DNA of 17,439 nucleotides. Source: UBA7398 sp964597305 (GTDB lineage: Bacteria; Actinomycetota; Actinomycetes; Nanopelagicales; Nanopelagicaceae). Position 1 is the stretch's first letter, and each line of letters starts with the position of its first letter. Where the stretch lies: contig CAZQWU010000024.1 in NCBI GenBank assembly GCA_964597305.1, positions 1 to 17,439 of the forward strand. Direction: 5' to 3'. Below are positions 1 through 6,856 of the stretch, piece after piece. Made by a program: the position numbers and the translations under genes. The notes under the pieces were generated by a model that was not told the origin of the DNA, ran no database searches, and saw nothing but the letters and a program-made list of their open reading frames with translations.

Positions 1-768
1 TGGCCATTTCACGGGAACGTCATACTTCGCCCTACGTCCATCACCGGAGGATCGACCACGCAGGCGGCGAATAATCCAAGGAATGGCAAAGGTAAAAAAC
101 CATCGAATATCTTTTAATAGTCGGATGAGAGCGATCGGGCGTTGTCGTCCCGGTAGCGGATCACGCCATGTTGAATCGTGGGGATAAGAGAGCGCCGCTA
201 AAACACCGTGCGCTACTCGTCGATGGCCTTCTGCATTGAGATGTAATTTGTCGTTCGCTAAAAATCGAGGATCTTGCCAGAATGAATCATGATTTGGATC
301 TAATAAAATCGCATTAACTTCTTGCGCCATATTTCGCACATTCTCATTAAATATCCGAAATCGCTCTTGCCATATCTTTGCTCGTCGCGTGTTTTCACCT
401 GTATTTTCTAATACACAAAACACCATTAATTGCGCACCAGAAGTTGCTAATAATCTCACTGCGTTGGAATATTCTTCAATAACTGCTGCAGGGTTATATT
501 TCGGACGAATCACATCATTTGCGCCTGCATGAAATGAAAGTAACGTTCGTTTCCCTTCGCTATATTTCAACGCGACGGGTACTTGATCGCGCACTACTTG
601 CCCAATGAGCTTGCCTCGAATTGCTAAATTGAGATAAGTAAATTGTGAATTCTCATTCGCCAACACATCTGCAACACGATCCGCCCAGCCCCGGTAATGA
701 CCATTGATAATGTCATCGCACATTCCCTCAGTCATTGAGTCACCTAGCGCGATAAATCGGTCGTACAT
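1..768 (-). CDS. SGNH/GDSL-family hydrolase, 3' partial
   Basis: Predicted esterase/lipase-type hydrolase of the SGNH superfamily; the substrate cannot be told. The reading frame is open from the ATG at 768 to the window edge (256 codons seen), so the C-terminus is missing. Family blocks are visible: GDSM at residues 9-12 with nucleophile Ser11, a Gly in AIRGK (block II), GAND at 82-85 with Asn84 (block III), and DKLH at 173-176 giving the Asp173/His176 pair (block V). No signal peptide precedes block I, so the catalytic domain should be cytoplasmic. After about residue 200 comes an extension that is rich in Arg and contains a hydrophobic stretch around WFFTFAIPWII, possibly a membrane-associating helix. 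It starts 7 bp after the rlmB stop, so it probably shares the carD-ispDF-cysS-rlmB transcript. No Shine-Dalgarno is obvious. Confidence 0.85.
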   Translation of the reverse strand, partial: MYDRFIALGDSMTEGMCDDIINGHYRGWADRVADVLANENSQFTYLNLAIRGKLIGQVVRDQVPVALKYSEGKRTLLSFHAGANDVIRPKYNPAAVIEEYSNAVRLLATSGAQLMVFCVLENTGENTRRAKIWQERFRIFNENVRNMAQEVNAILLDPNHDSFWQDPRFLANDKLHLNAEGHRRVAHGVLAALSYPHDSTWRDPLPGRQRPIALIRLLKDIRWFFTFAIPWIIRRLRGRSSGDGRRAKYDVPVKWP

Positions 769-775
769 AAATTGC

Positions 776-1917
776 TTACTTTCGTTTTTTATCTATCTCA
801 TAGAGGGCAATTGACATCGCAACGCTTGCGTTGAGCGATTCAATATTGTGATGCATAGGAATCGAAACAATGACATCACATTTTTCCCGAATTAATCGAG
901 AGAGTCCTTTTCCTTCGCTTCCAGCGATCACCAAGATAGGTTCGGCCGCTATGGTCATAGCGTCAATTGTCTCGTCGCTTTCGCCATCGAGTCCGACAAT
1001 AAAACATCCATAATTTTTGGCATCATCCACCGCTCTCGCCAGATTCGTTACTTGGGCAATAGGTAAACGCGCTGCTGCACCAGCAGATGCTTTCCATGCC
1101 ACCGCTGTGACGCTTGCGTTTCTGCGCTCAGGGATGAGAAGTCCATCGGCACCGAAAGCGACAGCGGATCGAACGATGGCACCAATATTGCGCGGATCGG
1201 TAACGCCATCGACCGCAATGAAAAGTGCGGGTTTTTTTGCCCGTTGAAAAATCTCTTTTTGCGAAGAATATTGAAATGGCTTAACAATGAGCGCAACACC
1301 TTGATGGCTCGAAATTCCTGTCAGCGATTCAACTTTTCCTCGTGGAACCTCTCGAATAGTCAATTGAAGTTTTTGCGCATGGTGCATAATTTCAGTCAAA
1401 CGATCATCGATATCGATTCCTGTTGCAACAACTAATTCGCGTGCTGGAATTCCAGCCCGTAACGCCTCTAAAACAATATTGCGACCAGCAATGGTGTCGA
1501 CGAAAGTTTTTTCGCGATCATTCTTTCGTCGATCAGGNNNNNNNNNNNNNNNNNNNNNNNNNNNNNNNNNNNNNNNNNNNNNNNNNNNNNNNNNNNNNNN
1601 NNNNNNNNNNNNNNNNNNNNNNNNNNNNNNNNNNNNNGACCAGCAATGGTGTCGACGAAAGTTTTTTCGCGATCATTCTTTCGTCGATCAGGGCGACGTT
1701 GAGCAAATCGACGATTCTCTGAATTTTCTCGTCGATCAGGTTTTCCTTGTCGATCTGTTCGTGCACTGCGATCCGGTTTTCCACTGCGCGCAGGTTTACC
1801 GTGCGCTGATTTTCGTTTCGCTGCTTTGTGATAGGGACGATCCTCCGCTTTCGGAGTTGGTCCGCGACCACGAAGCCCGCGACGTTGATTATTTTTTCCT
1901 GCTCGTTCATTTCTCAT
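776..1917 (-). CDS. rlmB: 23S rRNA (guanosine-2'-O)-methyltransferase RlmB (SpoU/TrmH family), interrupted by assembly gap
   Basis: SAM-dependent methyltransferase expected to make Gm2251 in the 23S rRNA P-loop. The three SPOUT knot motifs are present in the C-terminal half: DPRNIGAIVRSA, LVIAGSEGKGLSRL and IPMHHNIESLNASVAMSIAL. The substrate-binding domain begins with TIAGRNIVLEALRAGIPARE. The N-terminus is a Lys/Arg-rich, low-complexity tail of about 80 residues, as in other actinobacterial members. The 100-N gap at 1538-1637 splits the frame, but deleting one 55-bp copy plus the Ns (155 bp) joins both parts into one ORF of 328 residues. I chose the ATG at 1917 because it overlaps the cysS stop as ATGA; a TTG at 1926 is also in frame. 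The TTG at 1399 only gives a 207-aa fragment lacking the N-terminal domain and is not the true start. Cotranscription with cysS matches the mycobacterial order. Confidence 0.93.
1483..1692. repeat. 55-bp identical flanks of gap 1 (assembly artefact)
   Basis: Positions 1483-1537 and 1638-1692 are the same 55 bases. Merging the copies restores the rlmB frame, which is the expected result if the duplicate is a k-mer overlap between two contigs and not a biological repeat. Confidence 0.95.
1538..1637. other. 100-N scaffold gap inside rlmB
   Basis: Exactly 100 Ns, the conventional filler for a gap of unknown size. The 55 bp on each side are identical, so the two contig ends overlap and the real gap is most likely -55 bp, with nothing missing. 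Confidence 0.97.
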
Positions 1918-3287
1918 AGCGACCAACGCGGCCCTTCCGATGTATCTTCAATGGTGATTCCCATTGAACTAATGCGATCTCGGATCGCATCGGCGGCCGC
2001 AAAATCTTTGCGAGCGCGCGCTGCCTCTCGTTGTTCGAGTAGCAGCGAAATCAATCCATCAATAGCAGCGTTCTCTCTCGCTGAGTCTGTCGATGCAAAA
2101 ATTGGATCAAACGGATCACATCCTAAAATCGACAGTACGCCACGAATCTTTGCTGCACACTCCTTTACTATCGCGCTTTTTCCTTCTGCCAGCGCGCTAT
2201 TTCCGGTACTCAACCACTCTGAAACCAGCGCTAATACCTGTGGAACGGCAAGGTCATCATTCATGAGACGGGCAAAGGTCGGATCAATAACCGGTTCTTG
2301 TACGCCGGCGCGTTTTAAAAAATTCTCGATTCGACGATACGCAGTCGCGGATTCTTCTAACGCAGTAAAAGAAAATTCCACCATCGATCGATAATGTGCG
2401 CTACCTAAATACCAACGTAATTCGCAGCCACGAACTTTTTTGAGAATCTCCGTTACAAGCAAAGAATTACCTAGCGACTTACTCATTTTTTCACCGGACG
2501 CAGTCACCCACGCGTTATGCATCCATAGCTGAGCAAATCCATATCCAGCCGCTTCCGATTGCGCAATTTCATTTTCGTGATGCGGAAAGATTAAATCTAG
2601 CCCACCGCCGTGAATATCAAAAGATTCACCAAGGTAGGCATGCGCCATCGCCGAACATTCAAGGTGCCAACCAGGGCGGCCATCTCCCCATGGCGTTGGC
2701 CATGACGGTTCACCTGGTTTTGCCGATTTCCACAAAGCAAAATCTCGTGGATCCTTTTTCATACTCTCTTCGGAGTCTCCGGCTGGTTTGAGCTCATCAA
2801 GTTTCTGGTGTGAAAGCGTTAAGTAACGCTTCAATTTTCGCACTTCTAAATACACGTCACCATTTCCGGGTGCATATGCTGAACCATTATTAATTAACGT
2901 CGACATCAACTCGACCATCTGGGTGATGTGGCCAGTAGCACGAGGTTCATATGTTGGCGGCAATACATTAAGCGCTGAATAGGCTTCTGAAAATGCTCGT
3001 TCATATTTCATGGCAACTGCCCACCATGGTTGTGCTTCATGGAGTGCTTTATGCAAGATTTTGTCATCGATATCAGTGACATTTCGAATAAAGGTAACTG
3101 CGAATCCTGACGCCATTAACCAACGTCGAAGAATGTCGAAATTTACACCGCTTCGTATGTGGCCAATGTGTGGTGCAGCTTGAACGGTAGCGCCACAGAG
3201 ATATATGGATACTTCGCCTTTTTTCAGTGGCACAAATTCTCGAACAGAACGCGTGGCAGTATCGTAAAGTTTAAGCGCGTTCGACAT
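1914..3287 (-). CDS. cysS: Cysteinyl-tRNA synthetase (class I)
   Basis: Charges tRNA-Cys with cysteine in the cytoplasm. The protein has 457 residues, normal for CysRS. It shows the HIGH signature at residues 40-43, the KMSKS signature at 267-271, and the zinc site that selects cysteine through Cys31, Cys211, His236 and Glu240 (in CGAT, LECSAMA and HHENE). A helical C-terminal region after about 300 fits the DALR/anticodon-binding part. MshC, the mycothiol ligase, is a CysRS relative and was considered; the length, the full C-terminal domain and the location between ispDF and rlmB favour CysRS. The stop overlaps the rlmB start (ATGA). A -10-like TAGACT ends six bases before its ATG, so it may also be transcribed from its own leaderless promoter in the 19-bp gap after ispDF. 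Confidence 0.96.
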   Translation of the reverse strand: MSNALKLYDTATRSVREFVPLKKGEVSIYLCGATVQAAPHIGHIRSGVNFDILRRWLMASGFAVTFIRNVTDIDDKILHKALHEAQPWWAVAMKYERAFSEAYSALNVLPPTYEPRATGHITQMVELMSTLINNGSAYAPGNGDVYLEVRKLKRYLTLSHQKLDELKPAGDSEESMKKDPRDFALWKSAKPGEPSWPTPWGDGRPGWHLECSAMAHAYLGESFDIHGGGLDLIFPHHENEIAQSEAAGYGFAQLWMHNAWVTASGEKMSKSLGNSLLVTEILKKVRGCELRWYLGSAHYRSMVEFSFTALEESATAYRRIENFLKRAGVQEPVIDPTFARLMNDDLAVPQVLALVSEWLSTGNSALAEGKSAIVKECAAKIRGVLSILGCDPFDPIFASTDSARENAAIDGLISLLLEQREAARARKDFAAADAIRDRISSMGITIEDTSEGPRWSL

Positions 3288-3293
3288 ATCGTA

Positions 3294-3299
3294 AGTCTA
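3294..3299 (-). promoter_or_regulatory. -10 element of a predicted leaderless cysS promoter
   Basis: TAGACT on the minus strand, followed by six bases (TACGAT) and the cysS ATG at 3287. The start of transcription would fall on or next to the A of the ATG. No convincing -35 is visible. The same layout occurs at seven other genes here. Confidence 0.5.
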
Positions 3300-3306
3300 T
3301 TTCCGA

Positions 3307-4467
3307 TTACCGAGAAACCCTAAAAACACTTGCGATAGCAATTGCGGAAATACCTTTTCCTTCACCAGTGAAGCCCAAACCATCTGTACTTGTCGCAGTA
3401 ACTGAGACCGTAGCGCCACCAAGCGCAGTTGATATAGCAGCGATAGCTTCCGCACGTCGTGGTCCAATTTTTGGTCGGTTGCTAACGATCTGAACCGAAA
3501 CATTCGCAATTGAAAATCCGTTATCAGTTATTCTGCGCAGCGTTTCTTTCAGCAAGCGCTCACCCGAAGCGCCGGCAAACTCAGGATCTGATACACCAAA
3601 TTGTGAGCCAAGATCACCTAATTGCGTCGCGGCAAAAAGTGCATCGCAAATAGCGTGCGCTGCAACATCTCCATCCGAATGTCCATCGACACCAATTTCA
3701 CCTTCCCACGTAAGACAGGCTAAGTGAAGTGGTCGATTCACATCACGCGAAAACGCGTGTGCATCAGTACCGATACCGGTGAGAAGAGTTGAAGTATTCC
3801 CATGGAGAAAATTCATAGCAATCGCAATATCGTCAGGATGAGTGATTTTCATTGCTCGCGCCTCACCTGGAACTGTTTTTACTTTAATACCAAGCGCCTC
3901 AACGAGCGCTGCATCATCTGTTGCATCTTCGCTTGCGCTATGTGCGCGCGCTAACGTGGATTTTTCAAAACCTTGTGGCGTTTGTACAGATACAAGAGAT
4001 CCTCTATCAAGGGTGGTGCGAATATATCCCGAACGGTCAACTTCTTTAATGGTGTCAATTACTGGAATGGTAGGAATTACCGCGGATTCACCAGCTAAAA
4101 CTTCATCACGAATTCGCGCTGCTAAATCTGATGATGCCAACCCTCGCGCTGCATCGTGCACAAGAACACATGTCACAGAAGCCGATAGTTCGTTTACTGC
4201 TAATTTCACTGAATCACTTCGGAGCACACCGCCAGTAATTACCTTTGCACTTTCACCAACAATTCTGCGGTAATCCGCTTCATACCCGGCTGGCGCAGTG
4301 ATCACAATTTCATCAACAATCGGTGATAGTGAGGTAAACGCACGCTCTAATAACGTCACGCCGTTTATTTGGACTAGCGCTTTAGGTATTGGTGCGCCAA
4401 GTCGATGTCCCATTCCAGCGGCAGCAATAATCGCAGCCGTTTGCGGACGATGTTGGCTCACGGCCAA
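3307..4467 (-). CDS. ispDF: Bifunctional IspD-IspF (MEP cytidylyltransferase / MECDP synthase)
   Basis: Two non-consecutive enzymes of the MEP isoprenoid pathway in one 386-residue chain. Residues 1 to about 225 are IspD: the CTP-binding loop AAAGMGHRLG (15-24) with Lys29, VHDAARG (103-109), QTPQGF (162-167) and THPDD (209-213). Residues about 228-386 are IspF: GIGTDAHAF (231-239) with metal ligands Asp235 and His237, DGHSDGDVAAH (261-271) with ligand His271, and the C-terminal TATSTDGLGFTGEGKG (357-372). No long linker separates them. In M. tuberculosis the two are separate neighbouring genes in the same place. The start used is a TTG touching the carD TAA; a GTG two codons later (4461) is equally possible. 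No Shine-Dalgarno is evident, so translation is probably coupled to carD. Confidence 0.95.
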   Translation of the reverse strand: MAVSQHRPQTAAIIAAAGMGHRLGAPIPKALVQINGVTLLERAFTSLSPIVDEIVITAPAGYEADYRRIVGESAKVITGGVLRSDSVKLAVNELSASVTCVLVHDAARGLASSDLAARIRDEVLAGESAVIPTIPVIDTIKEVDRSGYIRTTLDRGSLVSVQTPQGFEKSTLARAHSASEDATDDAALVEALGIKVKTVPGEARAMKITHPDDIAIAMNFLHGNTSTLLTGIGTDAHAFSRDVNRPLHLACLTWEGEIGVDGHSDGDVAAHAICDALFAATQLGDLGSQFGVSDPEFAGASGERLLKETLRRITDNGFSIANVSVQIVSNRPKIGPRRAEAIAAISTALGGATVSVTATSTDGLGFTGEGKGISAIAIASVFRVSR

Positions 4468-4950
4468 TTAGGAGGCGAGTACCTCGTTGAGTATGGACTC
4501 GGCTTTTGCTTCGTCAGTGTGCTCAGCGAGTGCCAGTTCGGAGATCAAAATTGATTTTGCTTTTGCCAGCATTCGCTTTTCGCCAGCGGATAGACCACGA
4601 TCGAGATCGCGGCGATAAAGATCGCGGACAACTTCTGCAACTTTAATAACATCACCTGAAGCAAGTTTTTCAAGATTAGCTTTGTAACGACGTGACCAGT
4701 TTGTTGGTTCTTCTGTATAGGGCTGACGCAAGACACCAAAGACTCGGTCGAGCCCGGCTGAATCAACAACATCGCGTACTCCGACTAAATCACAATTCTC
4801 TGCTGGAACTCGTACCGTTAAATCTCCTTGGGCAACTTTAAGAACCAAGTACATTTTCTCTTCACCTTTAATGGTCCGAGTCTCAATCGCTTCGATAAGA
4901 GCTGCACCATGGTGAGGATAAACAACGGTTTCGCCAACTTTGAATGTCAT
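4468..4950 (-). CDS. carD: CarD-family RNA polymerase-binding transcription regulator
   Basis: CarD binds the RNA polymerase beta subunit and stabilises the open promoter complex, mainly at rRNA and housekeeping promoters. The 160-residue protein has the N-terminal Tudor-like RNAP-interaction domain (starting FKVGETVVYPHHGAA) and a helical DNA-binding C-terminal domain. The residues studied in M. tuberculosis fall at identical numbers here: Arg25 and Arg47 (RNAP contact) and Trp85 (wedging at the -10 region, in PTNWSRRYKAN). It is the first gene of the carD-ispDF-cysS-rlmB cluster and, unlike many genes in the window, has a real 5' leader of about 55 nt with a Shine-Dalgarno-like GAAAGG five bases before the ATG. 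Its stop abuts the ispDF start directly. Confidence 0.96.
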   Translation of the reverse strand: MTFKVGETVVYPHHGAALIEAIETRTIKGEEKMYLVLKVAQGDLTVRVPAENCDLVGVRDVVDSAGLDRVFGVLRQPYTEEPTNWSRRYKANLEKLASGDVIKVAEVVRDLYRRDLDRGLSAGEKRMLAKAKSILISELALAEHTDEAKAESILNEVLAS

Positions 4951-4955
4951 TGTTG

Positions 4956-4961
4956 CCTTTC
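4956..4961 (-). promoter_or_regulatory. Ribosome binding site of carD
   Basis: GAAAGG on the minus strand with a 5-base spacer to the ATG at 4950. It supports this start and marks carD as one of the few leadered genes here. Confidence 0.6.
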
Positions 4962-5011
4962 TTGACAGCCTCTGATGGATCTAAGAGGGGAGATCGGGAG
5001 CAAGAGGGTTA

Positions 5012-5040
5012 ATTCTACCAGCAGATAACCATGTAAGAAA
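5012..5040 (-). promoter_or_regulatory. Predicted carD promoter
   Basis: A -10-like TAGAAT (5012-5017) lies 17 bp downstream of TTTCTT (5035-5040), both on the minus strand. Transcription would start near 5005, giving a leader of about 55 nt. The 158-bp carD/lpqE intergenic region (4951-5108) holds this promoter and the lpqE promoter; I see no clear terminator, small RNA or riboswitch in it. Confidence 0.4.
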
Positions 5041-5096
5041 AGTTGAGTTAGCCCTCGTGAAATCAGCCATTGGCGCTGAAAATTCGCGCTGTACCT

Positions 5097-5102
5097 TAAA
5101 AT
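5097..5102 (+). promoter_or_regulatory. -10 element of a predicted leaderless lpqE promoter
   Basis: TAAAAT, then six bases (ACGCCA), then the ATG at 5109. No ribosome binding site fits between them, so the message should begin at or beside the start codon. No good -35 is present at 16-18 bp. Confidence 0.55.
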
Positions 5103-5108
5103 ACGCCA

Positions 5109-5597
5109 ATGACAATTTCCAGAAAAAAGAAAATTGCGCTCGCTTTTTTATTTCCATTCATGTCAATGCTGTTGACAAGTTGTGGAGCTGGACTTAATGC
5201 TCCGACAACAATGATTAAGCAAGTGACTGATGGTGCAGAAATAGACGCCGGTAAAGTAAAAGTTCGCCACCTTCTTGTTGTTGCACAAATTGATGGTTCA
5301 GGAACATTGGTAGGAACCATTGTTAATACTGGTGAAGAATCTGATGACATTGTGGCAATTGGTATTAATGGTCAGAGCACTACTTTTTCTGGAGTAAATG
5401 CGCTCGCATCCAATACCCCTGTTATTTTTGAAGGTCCCCGAGCAAATGCGCGGGTCACAATTCCCATGCTTGGCGCATCAATCGGTTCAACAGTTCCCGT
5501 AGAAATACGTTTTGGGAAATCTGGCGCAATTCGGGTCGATGTACTTGTCCGCGAACGCAGTGGAGAATTTGCTGACGTTGGCGCTGTGACGAAGTAA
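5109..5597 (+). CDS. lpqE: LpqE-like lipoprotein (PCuAC-fold relative)
   Basis: Membrane-anchored extracytoplasmic lipoprotein of 162 residues. A lysine-rich n-region (residues 5-8) and hydrophobic core lead to the lipobox LTSC, with Cys25 as the lipidated residue. The mature part is mostly beta strand, ending with STVPVEIRFGKSGAIRVDV, which resembles the last strands of the PCuAC (DUF461) copper-chaperone fold. The name rests on that similarity and on location: in M. tuberculosis lpqE stands divergent from carD exactly as here. The His/Met copper motif of true PCuAC proteins is absent (the mature chain has no histidine), so copper binding by that route is unlikely. Its stop TAA is immediately followed by the gpmA stop on the other strand. 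Confidence 0.75.
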   Translation: MTISRKKKIALAFLFPFMSMLLTSCGAGLNAPTTMIKQVTDGAEIDAGKVKVRHLLVVAQIDGSGTLVGTIVNTGEESDDIVAIGINGQSTTFSGVNALASNTPVIFEGPRANARVTIPMLGASIGSTVPVEIRFGKSGAIRVDVLVRERSGEFADVGAVTK

Positions 5598-6344
5598 TTA
5601 CTTCTTTCCTTGATTTGCAACTGCTGTTATAGCTGTAGCGGCAGCAACAGGATCTAAATACTCACCACCGCTTTTTATTGGCACCATCGCGTCATTCAAG
5701 TAATAAACCAGCGGGATACCAGTCGGAATATTGAGTTCGGCAATATCCGAATCCGAGATTCCGTCTAAGTGCTTTACAAGTGCGCGTAAGGAATTTCCGT
5801 GGGCTGTTACTAAAACAGTTTTTCCTTTGCGTAGGTCCGGAATAATTGCTTCATTCCAATAAGGCACCATCCGAGCCACAACATCCTTTAAGCACTCAGT
5901 CTTCGGTATCGCCGCACCAAGTTCTTTATATCGGGCATCGCCAGCTTGGCTAAATTCGTCATGATCATCGATCGGTGGTGGCGGTACATCAAATGATCGT
6001 CGCCATAACTTAAATTGCTCTTCACCATATGTCGCAAGCGTCGCTGCTTTATCTTTCCCCTGTAGCGCGCCGTAATGGCGTTCATTAAGTCGCCACGAGC
6101 GCTTCACTGGTATCCAATGTCGGTCACAGGCATCGAGGGCAATCTGAGCCGTAGAAATGGCTCGACGGAGAAGTGATGTATGGACAAGGTCCGGCAAAAT
6201 CGCACGCGTCTTGAGTAGCTCCCCGCCTCGTTGCGCCTCAGCTCTGCCTTTCTCAGAGAGTGAAACATCGACCCACCCGGTAAATAGATTCTTCGCATTC
6301 CATTCGCTCTCACCATGGCGGAGCAACACGAGCGTATGGGTCAT
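5598..6344 (-). CDS. gpmA: 2,3-bisphosphoglycerate-dependent phosphoglycerate mutase
   Basis: Interconverts 3- and 2-phosphoglycerate in glycolysis and gluconeogenesis in the cytoplasm. The 248 residues match the usual length of dPGM. The LRHGESEWN signature contains the phosphorylated His10; Arg61, Glu88 (LNERHYGAL) and His182 (TAHGNSLRALVKH) complete the active site. The conserved FTGWVDVSLSEKG follows the signature. In M. tuberculosis gpm1 lies close to the ybjN-like gene and mshA, as here. A TAGGAT hexamer six bases before the ATG suggests an independent leaderless promoter although ybjN is only 23 bp upstream. It ends tail to tail against lpqE with no spacer, so no terminator hairpin fits between them. 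Confidence 0.96.
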   Translation of the reverse strand: MTHTLVLLRHGESEWNAKNLFTGWVDVSLSEKGRAEAQRGGELLKTRAILPDLVHTSLLRRAISTAQIALDACDRHWIPVKRSWRLNERHYGALQGKDKAATLATYGEEQFKLWRRSFDVPPPPIDDHDEFSQAGDARYKELGAAIPKTECLKDVVARMVPYWNEAIIPDLRKGKTVLVTAHGNSLRALVKHLDGISDSDIAELNIPTGIPLVYYLNDAMVPIKSGGEYLDPVAAATAITAVANQGKK

Positions 6345-6350
6345 ATCTCA

Positions 6351-6379
6351 ATCCTAATTTCGTTCACTTAATCCACCAA
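6351..6379 (-). promoter_or_regulatory. Predicted leaderless gpmA promoter
   Basis: TAGGAT (6351-6356, minus strand) is followed by TGAGAT and the ATG at 6344. A -35-like TTGGTG lies 17 bp further upstream at 6374-6379, inside the end of ybjN. This is the best -35/-10 pair of the leaderless set. Confidence 0.55.
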
Positions 6380-6856
6380 ATGCTTAAACGCTTGCAAATT
6401 GGCAAGTGATTCACCGCGAGAAACCCGCCAAGCCCATTCGCGGCGAATTGCGCTAGAAAAACCTAATTCTAAAAGTGGATTAAATGACGAATCTGAATAC
6501 TGTAGAACGGCACCAATAACGCGATCGAGCTCGAGCTCATTCACAGCACTCAGAGGTAATCGACCTACCAGATACACATCGCCTAATTCATTGATCGCAA
6601 ATGACACCGCGTACATCGAGGCATTTTTCTTTAAAAGCCATTCATGAACTGCATTCGAATTTTCATCTGGTTTACGAATGACAAAGGCGTTGATACTCAG
6701 CGAGTGATCTCCTACAACCAGAGCGCAATGAGTTTGTAATTTGGTCTCTCCTGGAAGTGTCAACAAAAAAACTTTTTCAGATTGTCGCTCGTAATCTAGT
6801 GAATGCGAATCGAGAAACTCTTCTATCGTTGCTATCGCAAATGCGGCGTTACTCAT
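6368..6856 (-). CDS. YbjN-domain protein
   Basis: A 162-residue soluble protein of the YbjN family (type III secretion chaperone-like alpha/beta fold), whose biochemical role is not established. Recognisable family features are an N-terminal helix, alternating strands such as LQTHCALVVGDHSLSINAFV, the segment NASMYAVSFAINELGDVYLVGRLPL, and a C-terminal helical part. No signal peptide or membrane helix is seen. Its ATG overlaps the mshA stop as ATGA, so translation is coupled. A YbjN-like gene directly after mshA and close to gpm is also the mycobacterial arrangement, so the assignment rests on both sequence and context. A role connected with mycothiol is only suggested by the linkage. Confidence 0.85.
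   Translation of the reverse strand: MSNAAFAIATIEEFLDSHSLDYERQSEKVFLLTLPGETKLQTHCALVVGDHSLSINAFVIRKPDENSNAVHEWLLKKNASMYAVSFAINELGDVYLVGRLPLSAVNELELDRVIGAVLQYSDSSFNPLLELGFSSAIRREWAWRVSRGESLANLQAFKHLVD

Noticed and set aside
776..1399. A 207-aa methyltransferase starting at TTG 1399
   Set aside because: The frame continues upstream through typical RlmB sequence to the gap and, after collapsing the gap, to the ATG at 1917. The TTG is internal.
1483..1692. A biological 55-bp direct repeat, for example an attachment site or target duplication
   Set aside because: The same flank length occurs at the second gap in another gene, and both genes become intact when the copies are merged.
1468..1926. 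A separate Lys/Arg-rich protein spanning the Ns
   Set aside because: It is the N-terminal tail of RlmB read into the gap filler and then into the wrong frame.
1828..2394. A 188-aa plus-strand protein
   Set aside because: It lies wholly antisense to the rlmB start and the CysRS C-terminal region and shows no recognisable domain.
1914..3287. The CysRS homologue as MshC, which would complete more of the mycothiol pathway
   Set aside because: The full CysRS length, the C-terminal domain and the carD-ispDF-cysS-rlmB position fit the tRNA synthetase.
3842..4273. A 143-aa plus-strand protein
   Set aside because: It is antisense to the well-supported IspD domain, with low-complexity Ser/Thr composition typical of a shadow frame.
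4951..5108. A riboswitch or small RNA in the carD/lpqE intergenic region
   Set aside because: No convincing hairpin series or known motif was seen; the space is explained by two promoters and the carD leader.
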